Source of the DNA: Kribbella flavida DSM 17836
Lineage (GTDB): Bacteria; Actinomycetota; Actinomycetes; Propionibacteriales; Kribbellaceae
DNA: 64,000 nt
Direction of reading: 5' to 3'
Assembly: GCF_000024345.1 (NCBI RefSeq)
Contig: NC_013729.1
Span: 1,116,001 to 1,180,000 of the forward strand
Part shown: positions 7,863-16,904 of the stretch, piece after piece
How the letters are laid out: every line of letters starts with the position of its first letter
How positions within the stretch are numbered: the first letter of the stretch is position 1
Program-made: the position numbers and the translations under genes
The notes under the pieces: model-generated
Seen by the model: only the letters and a program-made list of their open reading frames with translations
Databases searched by the model: none
What the model was told of the DNA's origin: nothing

Positions 7863-9422
7863 ATGTCGGAAACCGGGACCGCGACCTGGTGGCGCGGAGC
7901 CGCGATCTACCAGGTCTACCTGCGCAGCTTCGCCGACGGCAACGGTGACGGGATCGGCGACCTGGCCGGCCTGCGGGCCAAGCTGCCCTACCTGGCCGAG
8001 CTCGGCGTGGACGCGATCTGGCTGAACCCGTGGTACCCCTCGCCGATGGCCGACGGCGGCTACGACGTGGCCGACTACCGGGCGATCGAGCCGAGCTTCG
8101 GCACGCTGGCCGAGGCCGAGGCGTACATCGACGAGGCGCACGCGCTCGGCATCCGGACGATCATCGACATCGTGCCGAACCACGGCTCCGACCAGCAGGA
8201 CTGGTTCGTCCGGGCGCTGGCGGCCGGGCCCGGTTCGCCCGAGCGGGAGCGGTTCCTGTTCCGTCCCGGCCGCGACGGCGGCCTGCCACCGAACGACTGG
8301 CAGTCGATCTTCAACGGCCCGGCCTGGACCCAGGTCCCGGACGGCGAGTGGTACCTGCACCTGTTCGCGCCCGAGCAGCCGGACTTCAACTGGCGCAACC
8401 CCGAGGTGGTCGAGGAGTTCCACGCGATCCTGCGGTTCTGGCTGGACCGCGGCGTCGACGGGATCCGGATCGACAGCGCCGCCGTGCTGTTCAAGGACCT
8501 GAACTCGGTCGAGGAGTCCTACACCGACCACGACGAGGTGCACGAGGTCTACCGCGGCTGGCGCGCGATCACCGACGCCTACGAGGGCCGGTTCCTGGTC
8601 GGCGAGATGTGGATGCCGGACCAGGAACGGTTCGCGCTCTACCTGCGCCCGGACGAGATGCAGACCGCGTTCAACTTCGACTTCCTGTCCCGTCCGTGGC
8701 AGGCCGCCGAGCTGCGCGCGTCGATCGACCTGACGCTGACCACGCACGTGCCGATCGGTGCGCCGCCGACCTGGGTGCTGTCGAACCACGACGTGACCCG
8801 CCCGGTGACGAAGTACGGGCGGCCGGACACGTCGTTCTCGCACCAGGACCGCAAGCACGGCATGCCGACCGACCTCGTGCTCGGCGAGCGCCGGGCCCGG
8901 GCCGCGGCGCTGCTGGCGATGGCGCTGCCCGGTGGGTTGTACGTGTACCAGGGCGAGGAGCTCGGCCTGCCCGAGGTCGAGGACCTGCCGGACGAGCTGC
9001 TGCAGGACCCGATCTTCGCCCGCTCCGGCGGCACCGACCGCGGCCGCGACGGGTGCCGGGTGCCGATCCCGTGGTCCGGCCAGGAACCGCCCTTCGGCTT
9101 CGGCGCCGGTACGCCGTGGCTGCCGCAACCCGCCGACTGGAAGAACCTCACCGTCGAGTCCCAGCGCGCCGACCAGAACTCGATGCTCTCCCTGTACTGC
9201 GACGGCCTGCGCATCCGCCGCACGCAGCTCGGCGACGGCACGCTGACCTGGCTCGACTCGCCTCCCGACGTCCTGGCCTTCCGGCGCGACTCCGGCCTGG
9301 TCAGCATCACCAACCTCGGCCCGGACCCGGTCGAGCTGCCACCGCACACCGAGCTCGTCCTGACCAGCTCCCCCCTGGACGCCGGCAAACTCCCCAGCGA
9401 CACCTCCGCTTGGCTCCGCTGA
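7863..9422 (+). CDS. GH13 alpha-glucosidase / oligo-1,6-glucosidase-like hydrolase
   Basis: A 519-residue cytoplasmic glycoside hydrolase of family 13 (no signal peptide). The four conserved regions are present: DIVPNH near residue 103, GIRID with nucleophile Asp204, GEMW with acid/base Glu248, and SNHD with Asp310. The N-terminal AIYQVYLRSFADGNGDGIGDL and the WYPSPMADGGYDV segment are typical of alpha-glucosidases acting on short maltose- or isomaltose-type oligosaccharides. An AAGGAGAG ribosome site precedes the ATG. As the last gene of the importer operon it would hydrolyse the imported sugar. A paralogue of similar design lies at 57685. Exact linkage specificity cannot be read from sequence. 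Confidence 0.92.
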   Translation: MSETGTATWWRGAAIYQVYLRSFADGNGDGIGDLAGLRAKLPYLAELGVDAIWLNPWYPSPMADGGYDVADYRAIEPSFGTLAEAEAYIDEAHALGIRTIIDIVPNHGSDQQDWFVRALAAGPGSPERERFLFRPGRDGGLPPNDWQSIFNGPAWTQVPDGEWYLHLFAPEQPDFNWRNPEVVEEFHAILRFWLDRGVDGIRIDSAAVLFKDLNSVEESYTDHDEVHEVYRGWRAITDAYEGRFLVGEMWMPDQERFALYLRPDEMQTAFNFDFLSRPWQAAELRASIDLTLTTHVPIGAPPTWVLSNHDVTRPVTKYGRPDTSFSHQDRKHGMPTDLVLGERRARAAALLAMALPGGLYVYQGEELGLPEVEDLPDELLQDPIFARSGGTDRGRDGCRVPIPWSGQEPPFGFGAGTPWLPQPADWKNLTVESQRADQNSMLSLYCDGLRIRRTQLGDGTLTWLDSPPDVLAFRRDSGLVSITNLGPDPVELPPHTELVLTSSPLDAGKLPSDTSAWLR

Positions 9423-9432
9423 CAGGCTCCTG

Positions 9433-9476
9433 ACGTCCGAAGGACCCGAGGCAAGCGCCTCGGGTCCTTCGGACGT
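9433..9476. terminator. Bidirectional terminator between GH13 gene and copA
   Basis: A perfect 20-bp stem (9433-9452 with 9457-9476) closes an AAGC loop in the 59-base gap between convergent genes. It can act on both transcripts; no long T-run. Confidence 0.75.
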
Positions 9477-9481
9477 TGCTG

Positions 9482-11740
9482 TCAGGGTTGCTGGGTGAGC
9501 GGGCGGAAGCGACGCAGACGCAGGCTGTTCGACACGACGAAGATCGAGCTGAAGGCCATTGCCGCGCCGGCGAGCATCGGGTTCAGCAGGCCGGCGGCCG
9601 CCAGCGGCAGCGCCGCGACGTTGTAGGCGAAGGCCCAGAACAGGTTGCCCTTGATCGTGCCCAGGGTGCGCCGGGCGAGCCTGATCGCGTCCGCCGCCGA
9701 GCGCAGGTCGCCCCGAACCAGGGTCAGGTCGCTCGCCTCGATCGCGACATCGGTGCCGGTGCCCATGCTCAGGCCGAGGTCGGCCTGCGCCAGCGCCGCG
9801 GCGTCGTTCACGCCGTCGCCGACCATCGCGACCACCCGGCCCTCGGCCTGCAGCTCCTTCACCGCGTCGACCTTGCCGGCCGGCAGCACCTCGGCGATCA
9901 CCTCGTCGATGCCGACCTCGGCGGCGACCTTGCGGGCGACCGCCTCGTTGTCGCCGGTGAGCAGGACCGGGCGCAGCCCCAGGCCACGCAGCTGCTGGAT
10001 TGCCTCGGCGGAGCTGGGCTTCACGGTGTCCGCGACCACCAGCACGGCGCGGGCCTTGCCGTCCCAGCCGACCGCGACCGCCGTACTGCCCTCGGTCTCG
10101 GCGCGCTCCTTGGCGTGCGCGAGCTCGTCCGGCAGGTACTGGCTCCACTCCTCCAGCAGCTTGGTCCGCCCGACCAGGACGGCGTGCCCCTCGACGATGC
10201 CCTGCACACCGAGGCCCTCGACGTTGCCGAAGTCCTCGACCGGCGGCAGCTTGCCGAGCTCGTCGGTGGCGCCGCGGGCGATGGCCTGCGCGATCGGGTG
10301 CTCGCTGGAGTGCTCGAGCGCCCCCGCCAGCCGCAGTACGTCGGCCCGCTGCTCGCCCTCGGCCAGCAGGACGTCGACCAGGTCCATCCGGCCGGTCGTG
10401 ACGGTTCCGGTCTTGTCCAGCACGACGGTGTCGACGCGTCGAGTGGACTCGAGCACCTCAGGACCCTTGATCAGGATGCCGAGCTGCGCACCGCGGCCGG
10501 TCCCGACCATCAGCGCGGTCGGCGTCGCCAGTCCCAGCGCACACGGGCAGGCGATGATCAGTACGGCGACGGCTGCGGTGAAGGCGACCTCGACGGCCGA
10601 TCCGTTGCCGAGCCAGAAGCCGAGCGTGCCGAGCGCGAGCCCGATCACGATCGGTACGAAGATGCCGGAGATCCGGTCGGCCAGCCGCTGGACCTCGGCC
10701 TTGCCGTTCTGCGCGTCCTCGACCAGCCGGGCCATCTGGGCGAGCTGGGTGTCGCCGCCGACCCGGGTGGCCCGGACGACCAGCCGGCCGCCCGCGTTCA
10801 CGGTGGCGCCGACGACCGGGTCGCCCGCGCCGACCTCGACCGGCACCGACTCGCCGGTCAGCATCGACGCGTCGACCGCGCTGCTGCCGGTGACGATCAC
10901 GCCGTCGGTGGCGATCTTCTCGCCGGGCCGGACGACGAACTCGTCGCCGACGGACAGCTGGTCGGCGGGGATTCGCACCTCGGTGCCGTTGCGCAGGACC
11001 GCGACGTCCTTGGCGCCGAGCTCCAGCAGGGCCCGTAGCGCAGCGCCGGAGCGCCGCTTCGCCCGTGCCTCGAAGTACCGGCCGGCCAGGATGAACGTGG
11101 TGACACCGGCCGCGACCTCGAGGTAGATCTCCTCGGTGCCCCCGCCGCGGGACGGGATCAACGTGAATGGCATCTTCATGCCCGGCTCGCCGGCGCCGCC
11201 GAGGAACAGCGCGTACAGCGACCAGAGGAACGAGCTGACCACACCGAGCGAGATCAGCGTGTCCATCGTCGCGGCGCCGTGCCGCAGGTTGGTCCAGGCG
11301 GCCTTGTGGAACGGCCACGCGGCCCAGGTGACGACCGGAGCGGCCAGTGTCAGCGACGCCCACTGCCAGAAGTCGAACTGCAGCGCCGGAATCATGCCGA
11401 GGGCAATGACCGGCACCGCCAGCACGATGCTGGTGACCAGCCGTTGACGCAACGGCTTCAGCTCGTCCGGTACGACGTGGCCGGCCTCGTCACCGCCGCG
11501 GTCACCGGCCGGCGGGGCCGGCAGCGCCGCGGTGTAGCCGGTGGCCTCGACGGTGGCGACCAGGTCGTCGGTGCTGATGCCCTCGGCGTAGGTGACCTTC
11601 GCCTTCTCGGTGGCGTAGTTCACCGTGGCGGTGACGCCGTCCATCCGGTTGAGCTTCTTCTCCACCCGCGCGGCGCAGGAGGCGCAGGTCATGCCACCGA
11701 TGATCAGCTCGACGGACTGCCCTGCTTCTGGGGTTGTCAT
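9482..11740 (-). CDS. copA: Copper-exporting P1B-type ATPase
   Basis: A 752-residue heavy-metal P-type ATPase that pumps Cu(I) out of the cell. It has one N-terminal metal-binding domain (GMTCASC, Cys19 and Cys22). Two membrane hairpins precede the actuator domain with its TGES motif. The intramembrane transport motif CPC is at 398-400. The phosphorylated Asp442 sits in DKTGT. The ATP-binding SEHPIAQAI and [12 protein letters not shown] motifs follow. The CPC motif and the copper-type operon (CsoR, CopZ) support Cu(I) rather than zinc or cadmium. It is the last gene of csoR-copZ-exported protein-copA; the gap to its neighbour is 11 bases. Confidence 0.95.
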   Translation of the reverse strand: MTTPEAGQSVELIIGGMTCASCAARVEKKLNRMDGVTATVNYATEKAKVTYAEGISTDDLVATVEATGYTAALPAPPAGDRGGDEAGHVVPDELKPLRQRLVTSIVLAVPVIALGMIPALQFDFWQWASLTLAAPVVTWAAWPFHKAAWTNLRHGAATMDTLISLGVVSSFLWSLYALFLGGAGEPGMKMPFTLIPSRGGGTEEIYLEVAAGVTTFILAGRYFEARAKRRSGAALRALLELGAKDVAVLRNGTEVRIPADQLSVGDEFVVRPGEKIATDGVIVTGSSAVDASMLTGESVPVEVGAGDPVVGATVNAGGRLVVRATRVGGDTQLAQMARLVEDAQNGKAEVQRLADRISGIFVPIVIGLALGTLGFWLGNGSAVEVAFTAAVAVLIIACPCALGLATPTALMVGTGRGAQLGILIKGPEVLESTRRVDTVVLDKTGTVTTGRMDLVDVLLAEGEQRADVLRLAGALEHSSEHPIAQAIARGATDELGKLPPVEDFGNVEGLGVQGIVEGHAVLVGRTKLLEEWSQYLPDELAHAKERAETEGSTAVAVGWDGKARAVLVVADTVKPSSAEAIQQLRGLGLRPVLLTGDNEAVARKVAAEVGIDEVIAEVLPAGKVDAVKELQAEGRVVAMVGDGVNDAAALAQADLGLSMGTGTDVAIEASDLTLVRGDLRSAADAIRLARRTLGTIKGNLFWAFAYNVAALPLAAAGLLNPMLAGAAMAFSSIFVVSNSLRLRRFRPLTQQP

Positions 11741-11751
11741 GATGCCTCCTC

Positions 11752-12747
11752 TCAGTGGCCGTGCGGGGTCTCGCCGTGGCCCGGGCTGCTGCTCTTCCCG
11801 GGGTGGCTGGGTTGCGGGGTGGGCGGCACGATCGCGGTGCCGTCGGTGCCGACCCGGACGGTGAACTCGGCGGTGCGAACCGCCCCGGCGTGCTGGAAGT
11901 CCAGGTAGAGCGAGTAGGTGCCGGCGGTCGGGAAGGTGGTGCCGAAGGTGATCTGCGGTCCGCCCTTCGTGCCGGCGTCGGCGTGCTCGGCCGGGTGGTT
12001 GTGCAGGTAGGCCAGGTCGCCGCTGCGCAGCGAGACCAGGTGCCCGAAGGCGCCCAGATACGGCTGCAGGTCGGTGACCGGCTTGCCGTCCTTGCTGACG
12101 GCAAAGGTCAGCTCGGACTCCTTGCCCGCCTGCGGCGTACCGGCCAGCGTCACGTCGTACCCGTCGACGGTGGTCGCGCTCGCCGGGTCGTTCAGCGGGA
12201 CGGGGATGTAGAGGCCGGACACGTTCACGTCGGTGCCCAGGGTGAGGGTCTCGTCGAGCGCGGCCGGCTGGAAGTCGGCGTACAGCCGCCAGGTGCCGCC
12301 CGCGGTGAAGGTGAACGGGATGCTCCAGGTGCCGGTGGCGTCCATCGTCGGGTGCAGGTGGTGGAAGCCGGACAGGTCGCGCCGGACCACGATCAGGTGC
12401 AGGTCCTTCTCGTGGGTCTTCGTGTACTGCGTGACCGGCTTGCCGTCCGGCCCTTGGATCGTGAAGCGCAGCGCGGTCTGTTGCGACGACTGGAAGAACG
12501 TCGTCGCCGGGACCAGCGTGTAGCCGGACTGGGACACGGCGAGCCCGGGCGGCTGCCCAGCGGCGTCGCCGTGTCCTTCGCCGTGCCCCGCGGCCGGCTG
12601 CTCCATGCCGGCCATGCCGGGCGTCTCCTGCGCCGGGTCGGCTGCCGCGATCGGGTCGATCGCGGAGCCGAGCGCGAAGGTGCCGGCGAAGGCCAGCGCC
12701 AGTACGCCGGCGAACGCGCCGAGCCGGACCACGACAGCCCGGCTCAT
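11752..12747 (-). CDS. Exported His/Met-rich copper-associated protein
   Basis: A 331-residue protein with a signal or anchor segment at about residues 8-30. It continues into a Met/His-rich stretch ([18 protein letters not shown]) and ends in a His-rich tail (GHGETPHGH). The middle contains two or three beta-rich repeats with [17 protein letters not shown], a motif found in actinobacterial proteins next to copper ATPases. The ATG overlaps the copZ stop (ATGA), so it is translationally coupled. The likely role is binding or buffering copper outside the membrane. This is inferred from composition and operon, since the family has no established function. Confidence 0.7.
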   Translation of the reverse strand: MSRAVVVRLGAFAGVLALAFAGTFALGSAIDPIAAADPAQETPGMAGMEQPAAGHGEGHGDAAGQPPGLAVSQSGYTLVPATTFFQSSQQTALRFTIQGPDGKPVTQYTKTHEKDLHLIVVRRDLSGFHHLHPTMDATGTWSIPFTFTAGGTWRLYADFQPAALDETLTLGTDVNVSGLYIPVPLNDPASATTVDGYDVTLAGTPQAGKESELTFAVSKDGKPVTDLQPYLGAFGHLVSLRSGDLAYLHNHPAEHADAGTKGGPQITFGTTFPTAGTYSLYLDFQHAGAVRTAEFTVRVGTDGTAIVPPTPQPSHPGKSSSPGHGETPHGH

Positions 12748-12980
12748 GCCGTCGCGCCCGGGGAGGACGCGGCCAGCTCGTAGCCGGCCTCGTCGACGGC
12801 CTCGCGGACGGCGGCCTCGTCCAGGCCCGTCTCGCTGGTCACGTGCACGGCGGAGGTGCCGCCCGCGTTCAGGTCGATCCTGACCTGCTGGACGCCCGGC
12901 AGCTTGGTGAGCTCCTCGGTCACCGCGGAGGTGCAGTGCCCGCACGTCATCCCGGACACGGCGTAGGTGGTGGTCGTCAT
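12744..12980 (-). CDS. copZ: Copper chaperone, heavy-metal-associated domain
   Basis: A 78-residue single HMA domain with the metal-binding loop [12 protein letters not shown] near residues 9-20. It carries Cu(I) to CopA and CsoR. The ATG at 12980 is preferred over the upstream in-frame ATG at 12995 because a GGAG site lies six bases before it. It lies 31 bases after csoR and overlaps the next gene. Confidence 0.9.
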   Translation of the reverse strand: MTTTTYAVSGMTCGHCTSAVTEELTKLPGVQQVRIDLNAGGTSAVHVTSETGLDEAAVREAVDEAGYELAASSPGATA

Positions 12981-13011
12981 CGTTGTCTCCTTCAAGGGTT
13001 TCTCGGGTACG

Positions 13012-13320
13012 TCAGCTACGGACCAGGCGGGCGATCGCGTCGGAGGCTTCGCGCACCTTCTCCTCGGCCTCCGGACCGCCGCGCTGCGCGGCCTCGACCA
13101 CGCAGTGCGACAGGTGCTCCTCCAGCAGTTCCAGCGAGAACGACTGGAGCGCCTTCGTCGCGGCCGACACCTGGGTCAGGATGTCGATGCAGTACTTGTC
13201 CTCCTCGACCATCCGCTGCAGGCCACGAATCTGGCCCTCGATCCGACGCAGCCGCTTCAGGTGGCTGGACTTCTCGGCGGTGTAGCCGTGCACGTGCTCG
13301 GTGGTCCCGTCGGTGGTCAT
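13012..13320 (-). CDS. csoR: Copper-sensing repressor CsoR
   Basis: A 102-residue all-helical repressor of the CsoR/RcnR family. The Cu(I) ligands are conserved with the spacing of the mycobacterial protein: Cys44, His69 and Cys73. The arginine-rich HLKRLRRIEGQIRGL helix at the N-terminus makes DNA contacts. Apo-CsoR represses, and copper binding releases it. Two perfect TACCCC-N3-GGGGTA boxes lie just upstream, so it should repress its own operon (csoR, copZ, exported protein, copA). Confidence 0.95.
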   Translation of the reverse strand: MTTDGTTEHVHGYTAEKSSHLKRLRRIEGQIRGLQRMVEEDKYCIDILTQVSAATKALQSFSLELLEEHLSHCVVEAAQRGGPEAEEKVREASDAIARLVRS

Positions 13321-13342
13321 GGCGGCCCTCTTTCCTCACTGC

Positions 13343-13357
13343 TACCCCATAGGGGTA
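13343..13357. promoter_or_regulatory. CsoR box 1
   Basis: Perfect palindrome TACCCC-ATA-GGGGTA, 23 bases upstream of the csoR start. G/C-tract palindromes of this form are the known CsoR operator type. Confidence 0.85.
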
Positions 13358-13375
13358 TATCGACACCTCAGAAGG

Positions 13376-13390
13376 TACCCCCTCGGGGTA
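13376..13390. promoter_or_regulatory. CsoR box 2
   Basis: Perfect palindrome TACCCC-CTC-GGGGTA, of the same length as box 1. Its centre lies 33 bases from the centre of box 1, about three helical turns. Confidence 0.8.
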
Positions 13391-13411
13391 TGGATGGCAA
13401 GTCCGGTCCGA

Positions 13412-13426
13412 TACCTGGCAGGGGTA
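13412..13426. promoter_or_regulatory. Degenerate CsoR-like box 3
   Basis: TACCTGGCAGGGGTA has the same 15-base length, with two left-arm mismatches (TACCTG instead of TACCCC). It lies 106 bases before the divergent ABC exporter. Confidence 0.45.
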
Positions 13427-13531
13427 TTGTCCGGCGGACAGCGGCCGGTGCTGCAACAAAAGTGGGAGGGTAGGCGTCTCATCGCGCGAGACTGCGGCCC
13501 GCTGCGGGTCGTGACGGACGGAGAAGGTGGC

Positions 13532-14545
13532 ATGGCGGACCTGGCGATCAGTACGCGGGGCTTGCGGAAGACGTACCGCACCCGACGGGGCAAGCAGGTG
13601 GTCGCGGTCCAAGGACTCGACCTCGACGTGCCGGTCGGTGGGGTGCACGGCTTCCTGGGGCCGAACGGGTCCGGCAAGACCACCTCGATCCGGATGCTGC
13701 TCGGACTGGTCCGGGCCGACGCCGGGGTGATGACCCTGTTCGGCCGACCGGTGCCGGAGCAGCTGCCCGCGGTGGTCTCCCGGGTCGGCGCGATCGTCGA
13801 GTCGCCGAAGTTCTTCCCGGCGTTCAGCGGGCGCAAGAATCTCGAACTGCTGGCCGACGCGATCGGTGCGCCGAGGACCCGGGTCGGCGAGGTGCTGGAC
13901 GAGACGTCGCTGGGGGAGCGCGGCAAGGACCGGTTCAAGACCTACTCGCTCGGCATGAAGCAGCGGCTGGCGATCGCCGCGACGCTGCTGAAGAAGCCGG
14001 ACCTGCTGATCTTCGACGAGCCGACCAACGGTCTCGACCCGGCCGGCATCCGGGAGATCCGCGAGACGATGCGGTCGCTGGGCGAGCAGGGCCGCACGGT
14101 CCTGGTCAGCAGCCACATCCTGGCCGAGGTCGAGCAGGTCGCCGACACCGTCTCGATCATCGGCCAGGGCCGGTTGCTCGCCTCCGGGTCGGTCGCGGAA
14201 GTGATCGGCGGCACCGGCAAGGCCACGGTGAAGCTGGCCATCGACGACCAGGCGGCGGCCACCGCCGTCCTGGCCGCGGCCGGACTCACGGTGCGGGCTG
14301 AGGGCAACTACCTGTTCGTGGACGGCGCCGAGCACCCGGCGGACGTCACCCGCCGGCTGGCCGACCAGCGCCTGTACGTCGCCGAGCTGGTCCCGGTCCG
14401 GGCCGACCTGGAGTCGGTGTTCCTGGAGCTCACCGCCGACGAGGGCCTCGGGGCCGGCGGTCCAGGCCTGGCCGGTTCGCAGGCGATCACCCCGGACGCC
14501 GTCCGACGTACTGGCGCGACCGAGACGACAGGAGGCGGCCAGTGA
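13532..14545 (+). CDS. ABC exporter ATP-binding protein
   Basis: A 337-residue ABC ATPase of the drug/antibiotic-export (CcmA-like) type. Walker A is GPNGSGKTT near residue 44, the signature is YSLGMKQR near 139, and Walker B is LLIFDEPTNGLDP near 159. A switch-region SSHIL follows. The C-terminal about 100 residues are the variable extension usual in this subfamily. The ATG at 13532 has an AAGG ribosome site. It overlaps the next gene by a GTGA, so ATPase and membrane protein form a unit. The substrate is unknown. Its upstream region contains the CsoR boxes of the divergent copper operon, which raises the possibility of copper control. Confidence 0.88.
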   Translation: MADLAISTRGLRKTYRTRRGKQVVAVQGLDLDVPVGGVHGFLGPNGSGKTTSIRMLLGLVRADAGVMTLFGRPVPEQLPAVVSRVGAIVESPKFFPAFSGRKNLELLADAIGAPRTRVGEVLDETSLGERGKDRFKTYSLGMKQRLAIAATLLKKPDLLIFDEPTNGLDPAGIREIRETMRSLGEQGRTVLVSSHILAEVEQVADTVSIIGQGRLLASGSVAEVIGGTGKATVKLAIDDQAAATAVLAAAGLTVRAEGNYLFVDGAEHPADVTRRLADQRLYVAELVPVRADLESVFLELTADEGLGAGGPGLAGSQAITPDAVRRTGATETTGGGQ

Positions 14546-15531
14546 TCCGGCTGACGGGAGTCGAGCTGCGCAGGCTGGTGGCGCGCCGGCTGGTGATGCT
14601 CGGAGTCGGGGCGGTGCTGGCCGTCACGGTGCTGATGCTGGCCGCGACCTGGTGGAACGCGCGCCCGCTGTCGGCCGCCGACCAGGAGCGGAACCGGGTC
14701 CAGTTCGAGCAGGCGCACAAGGACTGGGTGGCGAACCACGAGAAGTACGAGAAGGACTGCCGGGACAACTACGCGTCGATGCCGGATCCCAAGCCGACCG
14801 TCGACGAGATGTGCAACAACCCCGAGCCGGCGCTGGAGCAGTGGGGCAAGCCGCAGACCGTCTTCACCGAGGTGATGCCGGAGTTGCTGCTCGGGTCGTC
14901 CTACCTGCTGGCGTTCGCGGCGTTCCTGATCGGTGCCAGTTTCGTCGGCGCGGAGTTCAGCAGCGGCTCGATCGGCAACTGGCTGACGTTCGAGCCGCGC
15001 CGGCTCCGGGTCTACGGCAGCAAACTGCTCGGCGTCGCGATCGGCATGGTCCCGGTCGCGGTGGCAACGCTGGCTTTGCTGCTGGTCGGCACGTATCTGA
15101 TCGTCGCTGACCTCGGCAGCACCGCCGGGACCACCGGCGAGGTCTGGGGCAACCTGGCGGAGACCTCGGTCCGGGCCGGCCTGCTCACCGCCGTGGCCGG
15201 CGCGCTCGGCGGCGTCCTGGGCCTGTTGCTGCGGCACACCGCCGCCGCGATCGGCTTGGTGATGGGGTACGCCGTCCTGGTGGAGGGCGTGTTCGGCAGC
15301 ATCCTGCAGAGCGCCCAGCCCTGGCTGGCCCGGGTCAACTTCGACGCCTGGGTGATGCACGGGACGACGTACTACGTGCAGAGCTGCAAGTCGACGCCGG
15401 AGGGCTACTACAACTGCGAGTCGGTCGAGAAGGCGCTCAGCTTCGAGCACGGCGCCTGGTACCTCGGCATCGTCGCGGTCGTGCTGATCACGCTCGGCGG
15501 TCTGGTGTTCCGCCGCCGCGACGTGAACTGA
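14542..15531 (+). CDS. ABC exporter permease (ABC-2 type)
   Basis: A 329-residue membrane protein with about six membrane segments. One lies at residues 10-35; a large extracytoplasmic loop with cysteines follows (residues 45-105, including KDCRDNYASM and DEMCNN). A cluster of spans from about residue 115 to 260 and a last span near the C-terminus complete it. This is the layout of ABC-2 type permeases. The GTG overlaps the stop of the ATPase gene. Cargo unknown. Confidence 0.8.
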   Translation: MIRLTGVELRRLVARRLVMLGVGAVLAVTVLMLAATWWNARPLSAADQERNRVQFEQAHKDWVANHEKYEKDCRDNYASMPDPKPTVDEMCNNPEPALEQWGKPQTVFTEVMPELLLGSSYLLAFAAFLIGASFVGAEFSSGSIGNWLTFEPRRLRVYGSKLLGVAIGMVPVAVATLALLLVGTYLIVADLGSTAGTTGEVWGNLAETSVRAGLLTAVAGALGGVLGLLLRHTAAAIGLVMGYAVLVEGVFGSILQSAQPWLARVNFDAWVMHGTTYYVQSCKSTPEGYYNCESVEKALSFEHGAWYLGIVAVVLITLGGLVFRRRDVN

Positions 15532-15548
15532 CCCCCGCACGAACGAAT

Positions 15549-15583
15549 GCCGGCCCCGGGTGGACGAACCACCCGGGGCCGGC
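15549..15583. terminator. Bidirectional terminator between ABC exporter and msiK-type gene
   Basis: A perfect 15-bp G/C-rich stem (15549-15563 with 15569-15583) with loop ACGAA, between two convergent genes. Confidence 0.75.
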
Positions 15584-15601
15584 GTCACGCAGTACGGCGG
15601 A

Positions 15602-16681
15602 TCAGGCCGTCAGGCGCTCCTCGGTCGAGGTCGAGAACAGGTGCAGCTTCTCCGGCACCGCGGCCAGCCGGATCGTGGAACCCTTCTCGACCGGCATCCG
15701 GGCGTCGATCCGGGCGACGATCTGCTGGTGCTCGTTGTTGTGCTCGGCGGTGCCGTACAGGTACGCGTCGGCGCCGAGCTCCTCGATCACCGCGACCTTC
15801 ACCGGCAGGCCCTGGTCGGAGACCTGGAAGGCCTCCGGGCGGATGCCCACGGTCAGGGTCTTGTCGTTGCCGGCCTTGCCGAGCACGCCGCGCTCGATCG
15901 GGATGATGTAGTCGCCGACCTTCGCGCCGGTGTCGGTGATGTCCGCCTCGAGCAGGTTCATCGCGGGCGAGCCGATGAAGCCGGCGACGAACTTGTTCTT
16001 CGGGTTGTCGTACAGGTTCAGCGGGGTGTCGACCTGCTGGAGCAGGCCGTCCTTCAGCACGGCGACCCGGTCGCCCATCGTCATCGCCTCGATCTGGTCG
16101 TGGGTGACGTAGACCGTGGTGACGCCCAGCCGGTTCTGCAGCTCGGCGATCTGGGTGCGGGTCTGGACGCGCAGCTTGGCGTCGAGGTTCGACAGCGGCT
16201 CGTCCATCAGGAAGACCTGCGGGTTCCGGACGATGGCCCGGCCCATCGCGACGCGCTGCCGCTGACCACCGGACAGCGCCTTCGGCTTGCGGTCCAGGTA
16301 CTCCTCGAGGCCGAGCAGCTTGGCCGCCTCGAGCACGCGCTTGGCGCGGTCCTCCTTGGAGACACCCTGCATCTTCAGCGCGAAGCCCATGTTGTCGGCG
16401 ACCGACATGTGCGGGTACAGCGCGTAGTTCTGGAACACCATCGCGATGTCCCGCTCCTTCGGCGGACGGTGCGTGACGTCGCGGTCGCCGATGTAGATGG
16501 AGCCCTCGTTGACCTCTTCGAGGCCGGCGAGCATGCGCAGCGAGGTCGACTTGCCGCAGCCGGACGGGCCGACGAGCACCATGAACTCGCCGTCCTCGAT
16601 CTCGAGGTTGAGCTTGTCGACGGCGGGCGTCTCGGAGCCGGGGTAGACCCGGGTCGCGGACTTGAAAGACACAGTGGCCAT
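15602..16681 (-). CDS. msiK: Multi-sugar importer ATPase (UgpC/MsmX/MsiK family)
   Basis: A 359-residue ABC ATPase of the carbohydrate-uptake CUT1 type. Walker A is GPSGCGKST (about 39-47), the Q-loop VFQNYALYPHM, signature LSGGQRQR, Walker B VFLMDEPLSNLDAKLR and the switch VTHDQIEAMTMGDR. The C-terminal regulatory TOBE-type domain covers about residues 240-359 and has VGIRPEAF. In Streptomyces and other actinobacteria one such ATPase energises several sugar importers. The importer at 4501-7834 has permeases but no ATPase, so this is its likely partner. It is divergent from a LacI regulator that probably controls it. The symbol is by family analogy. Confidence 0.9.
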   Translation of the reverse strand: MATVSFKSATRVYPGSETPAVDKLNLEIEDGEFMVLVGPSGCGKSTSLRMLAGLEEVNEGSIYIGDRDVTHRPPKERDIAMVFQNYALYPHMSVADNMGFALKMQGVSKEDRAKRVLEAAKLLGLEEYLDRKPKALSGGQRQRVAMGRAIVRNPQVFLMDEPLSNLDAKLRVQTRTQIAELQNRLGVTTVYVTHDQIEAMTMGDRVAVLKDGLLQQVDTPLNLYDNPKNKFVAGFIGSPAMNLLEADITDTGAKVGDYIIPIERGVLGKAGNDKTLTVGIRPEAFQVSDQGLPVKVAVIEELGADAYLYGTAEHNNEHQQIVARIDARMPVEKGSTIRLAAVPEKLHLFSTSTEERLTA

Positions 16682-16845
16682 GACGATTCATCCCTTCACC
16701 GGCAGGAACGTGCCGGACGATCCGTAGTAAAGGCCCCCGGGCGGGGGTGGGCCCATCCTGGCCTGCCGGGCTGCTCCTGACAAGGTTTACGCCGGAAGAG
16801 GTGTCCGTACTGTTCACTTTCTGGACAGGTGTGCGCAGTTTCAGT

Positions 16846-16875
16846 CTGCAAGAACTTGCAGGTTCTTGCTGCAAG
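16846..16875. promoter_or_regulatory. Candidate LacI operators between msiK-type gene and second lacI
   Basis: Two adjoining inverted repeats: a 7-2-7 dyad, CTGCAAG-AA-CTTGCAG (16846-16861), and CTTGC-T-GCAAG (16865-16875). The first contains GCAA-N4-TTGC, the same core as the site before the first lacI gene. They lie 30-59 bases before the lacI start. Confidence 0.65.
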
Positions 16876-16904
16876 GTCCATCCGGGCTGGGTAGGGTGCG
16901 GGTC

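Noticed and set aside
5798..7864. A 688-codon minus-strand open frame
   Set aside because: Shadow of the two permease genes; low-complexity translation and no ribosome site.
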